A stretch of 8,592 nt of DNA from Flavobacteriales bacterium UBA7519 (GTDB taxonomy: Bacteria; Bacteroidota; Bacteroidia; Flavobacteriales; Weeksellaceae): positions 8,151-16,742 of the forward strand of contig DLND01000097.1 in the NCBI GenBank assembly GCA_002476905.1, given 5' to 3'. Position 1 is the stretch's first letter. Each line of letters opens with the position of its first letter. Position numbers and translations under genes: made by a program. Of the stretch, positions 6,477-8,592 are shown in pieces. The notes under the pieces are model-generated. The model had not been told where the DNA came from. It searched no databases and saw only the letters and a program-made list of their open reading frames with translations.

Positions 6477-6498
6477 AAGTATTTAATTTTAGATACTT
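6477..6498. repeat. Inverted repeat in the leader/promoter region of the M16 peptidase gene
   Basis: AAGTAT (6477-6482) is mirrored by ATACTT (6493-6498), and the stem can extend inward by a G-T and a T-A pair around a 6-nt AATTTT loop. It ends 19 bp before the peptidase ATG. A second short inverted repeat (AATAC at 6453-6457 with GTATT at 6463-6467) lies just upstream. Either could be an operator or simply AT-rich coincidence. I found no convincing TTG/TAnnTTTG pair on the plus strand; TAATTTTA at 6484-6491 is a near match. Confidence 0.3.
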
Positions 6499-6517
6499 AA
6501 AAATTAACAATCAAAAT

Positions 6518-8592
6518 ATGAAGAATCTTCTACTGACTGTGGCTGTCGTTTTCTATGCTGGGCTTAGCACGCCTGCATTTGCACAAAAAGCCGAAACTCC
6601 AAAATTTATTAGCAATACAGAAGGAATCAAAGAATATTCCCTGAGCAACGGGATGAAAGTTCTTTTGCTATCGGATCCATCTCAAAGTAATGCTGTTGTG
6701 AATATCGTTTATAATGTTGGCTCCAAGCACGAAGGTTATGGCGAGAAAGGTATGGCTCACTTGCTGGAGCATATGTTGTTCAAAAGCACGAAAAAATTAG
6801 GTGATATCAAAAAAATGTTGTCTGACAAAGGTGGAAATGCCAATGGAACAACTTGGTATGACAGAACCAATTATTATGAAGTTTTCCCATCCAATGATGA
6901 GAACTTAAAATGGTTTTTGGAAATGGAAGCCGACAGAATGATTAATGCAACGATTCTTCAATCTGATTTGGATAAAGAATTTTCTGTGGTGAGAAATGAG
7001 TTCGAGATCGGAGAGAATAGCCCAAGTGGAGTATTGATGGAGCGTATCGTTTCTACAGCTTATCTGTGGCACAACTACGGAAATAGTACTATTGGAAGTA
7101 AAGAAGATGTGGAAAGAGTAAAAGCGGTGACGCTTAGAAAATTCTATGAAAAATACTATCAGCCAGACAACGCAACTTTGATTGTCGCAGGAAAATTTGA
7201 TGAGAAAAAAGCATTGGACTATATTGCGCAATATTTCTCAACGATTGCAAAACCTGCAAGAGTTCTAGAAACGCCTTATACCGTAGAGCCTGCTCAGGAT
7301 GGCGAACGTTTTGTAGAACTGAAGCGCGCTGGAGACAGCAAAGTGATTGGAGCGCTTTACCACACAGCTCCTTATGCGGATAAGGATTATGCGGCGTTGG
7401 ATGCTTTGCAGGAGATTTTAACGGCTGACCCTTCCGGTTACCTTTACAAAGCGATGATTGATTCTCACAAAGCAGCTTCTGTTTATGCTTATCAGCCTTT
7501 GGTGAGAGATGCGAGTTTTATGTATTTCGGTTTGGATATTCCGGCTGACAAAGATTTGAAAACTACGGAGAATGATTTCCGTGCCGAATTGGACAAGATT
7601 GCCACCATCAAATATACAGACCAAGACGTTGCGAGAGCGAAAGCAAAAATCCTTAAACAAGTAGAAAATATCAAAAATAACACAATTGGTTATGCTATTA
7701 ATTTGACAGAAATTGTTGGTGCTGGAAACTATAAATTGGGAATGATTTATCGTGACACCGTAGAGAAATTAACGGCTGCAGATATCCAAAGAGTAGCTGC
7801 TAAATATTTCAAGACTAATAACAGAACAGTTGGTGTTTTCATCCCATCAAAAGATGAGGTAAGGGTTAAAAATGTAGAATATACCGATGATCAAATTGCG
7901 ACTTTGACCAAGGATTACAAAGGAAAAGCATTGGAAAAAGATGCTGCACCTTTCGAAGCGAGTATCAAAAATCTGAAAGCTAATTTGACAGAAGGCAAAC
8001 TAAGCAATGGAATGAAATATGGCTTGATCAAGAAAGATATCAAAGGCGGTAAGGTTCTTGGAAGTTTCAAATTTCCTGTAAGTAATGCTAAAGATTTGAA
8101 CGGAAAATCTGATGTTGGTTCTCTAATGGCTCAGGTTCTTAAAACAGGAACTAAAACCCACACCAAAGAACAAATCCAAGATATGCTGGACCAATGGAAA
8201 TCTAACATCAATTTCGGATTCAGTGGTCAGACGTTGTTTGTTAATTTCAGTACTTACAAAGACAGCTTGCCAAAAGTAACAGCTCTTATCAAAGAAATCC
8301 TTACTGAATCTACTTTCCCTGAAGCAGAATTGGCAAAAACAATCAACGAGTACAACACGTATCTTGAAAGTTCATTGAATGACCCTCAGTCAATCGCATT
8401 CACAGAAATCGAAAAAATCACTGAGAATTATCCTAAAGAAAGTATCTATTACACCGCTTCTATTCAAGAACAGATTGATAACAACAAGAAAGTTAAGAGA
8501 GAGCAGTTGGTAGATTTCTACAACAAAATTTTAGGTGGAAACAACGGTGTAGGTTCTGTTATCGGAGATGTTGACAGCAAAACGGTTGCCGG
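6518..8592 (+). CDS. Secreted M16 family (insulinase/pitrilysin-like) zinc metallopeptidase, 3' end outside window
   Basis: The frame opens at ATG 6518 and runs without a stop to the right edge (691 complete codons plus two bases), so the gene is truncated here. A signal peptide (residues 1-22, ending AFA before Gln23) sends the product to the periplasm or beyond. The inverted zinc motif HLLEH is at 81-85. Glu161 (in RNEFE) is the expected third zinc ligand, and Glu154 lies seven residues before it, as in pitrilysin. The protein is an internal duplication: LSNGMK at 42-47 recurs at 495-500, and the second unit has SLMAQ (535-539) where the first has HLLEH, so the second half is catalytically dead. 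This active-plus-inactive pairing is normal for long M16 enzymes, which clamp peptides in a closed chamber. Two-unit homologues are about 900-950 residues, so roughly 200-260 are missing. The start has no Shine-Dalgarno sequence and an A-rich leader. Likely role: degradation of peptides in the envelope. The physiological substrate is unknown. Confidence 0.94.
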   Translation, partial: MKNLLLTVAVVFYAGLSTPAFAQKAETPKFISNTEGIKEYSLSNGMKVLLLSDPSQSNAVVNIVYNVGSKHEGYGEKGMAHLLEHMLFKSTKKLGDIKKMLSDKGGNANGTTWYDRTNYYEVFPSNDENLKWFLEMEADRMINATILQSDLDKEFSVVRNEFEIGENSPSGVLMERIVSTAYLWHNYGNSTIGSKEDVERVKAVTLRKFYEKYYQPDNATLIVAGKFDEKKALDYIAQYFSTIAKPARVLETPYTVEPAQDGERFVELKRAGDSKVIGALYHTAPYADKDYAALDALQEILTADPSGYLYKAMIDSHKAASVYAYQPLVRDASFMYFGLDIPADKDLKTTENDFRAELDKIATIKYTDQDVARAKAKILKQVENIKNNTIGYAINLTEIVGAGNYKLGMIYRDTVEKLTAADIQRVAAKYFKTNNRTVGVFIPSKDEVRVKNVEYTDDQIATLTKDYKGKALEKDAAPFEASIKNLKANLTEGKLSNGMKYGLIKKDIKGGKVLGSFKFPVSNAKDLNGKSDVGSLMAQVLKTGTKTHTKEQIQDMLDQWKSNINFGFSGQTLFVNFSTYKDSLPKVTALIKEILTESTFPEAELAKTINEYNTYLESSLNDPQSIAFTEIEKITENYPKESIYYTASIQEQIDNNKKVKREQLVDFYNKILGGNNGVGSVIGDVDSKTVA

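Noticed and set aside
6905..7683. Minus-strand open frames inside the M16 gene
   Set aside because: They are antisense to a continuous 691-codon frame with clear M16 motifs. They lack any family signature.

Overview
The window looks like chromosomal DNA from a Bacteroidota member of class Flavobacteriia, most likely a Chryseobacterium-like Weeksellaceae. The evidence is AT-rich DNA, no Shine-Dalgarno sequences before the starts, promoter matches to the Bacteroidota pattern (TTG about 20 bp before TAnnTTTG), and protein families typical of the group. No mobile element, CRISPR array, tRNA or rRNA was seen. Most of the window is ordinary core-genome content. I did not find a convincing new defence or biosynthetic system, and the points of interest are in the intergenic DNA.

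Layout: (1) 1-812 (+) is the 3' part of an amidinotransferase-fold hydrolase of the CtlX/arginine deiminase-related type. (2) 834-866 is a strong hairpin terminator that can serve both this gene and its convergent neighbour. (3) 903-3209 (-) is an outer-membrane beta-barrel protein of the TonB-dependent receptor type. Its promoter at 3260-3292 overlaps a direct repeat that may be an operator. (4) 3210-3599 is a 390-bp AT-rich spacer with a minus-strand terminator at 3421-3450. (5) 3600-5726 (-) is a PIF1/RecD-like superfamily 1 helicase with a C-terminal helix-turn-helix. (6) 5727-5861 is a 135-bp spacer holding the helicase promoter, a degenerate 7-bp tandem repeat, a relic resembling a dispersed flavobacterial repeat, and a G-rich tract just after ruvC. 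(7) 5862-6416 (-) is ruvC, the Holliday-junction resolvase. (8) 6417-6517 is a divergent promoter region. (9) 6518 to the window end (+) is a secreted M16 zinc metallopeptidase, cut off at the right edge.

The helicase and ruvC both act on DNA junctions or duplexes and lie in tandem, but each appears to have its own promoter. Both have a TAnnTTTG element exactly 5 nt before the ATG, which predicts nearly leaderless mRNAs. The receptor and the peptidase are envelope or secreted proteins whose predicted mature N-terminus is glutamine. I see no clear functional link among the five genes.
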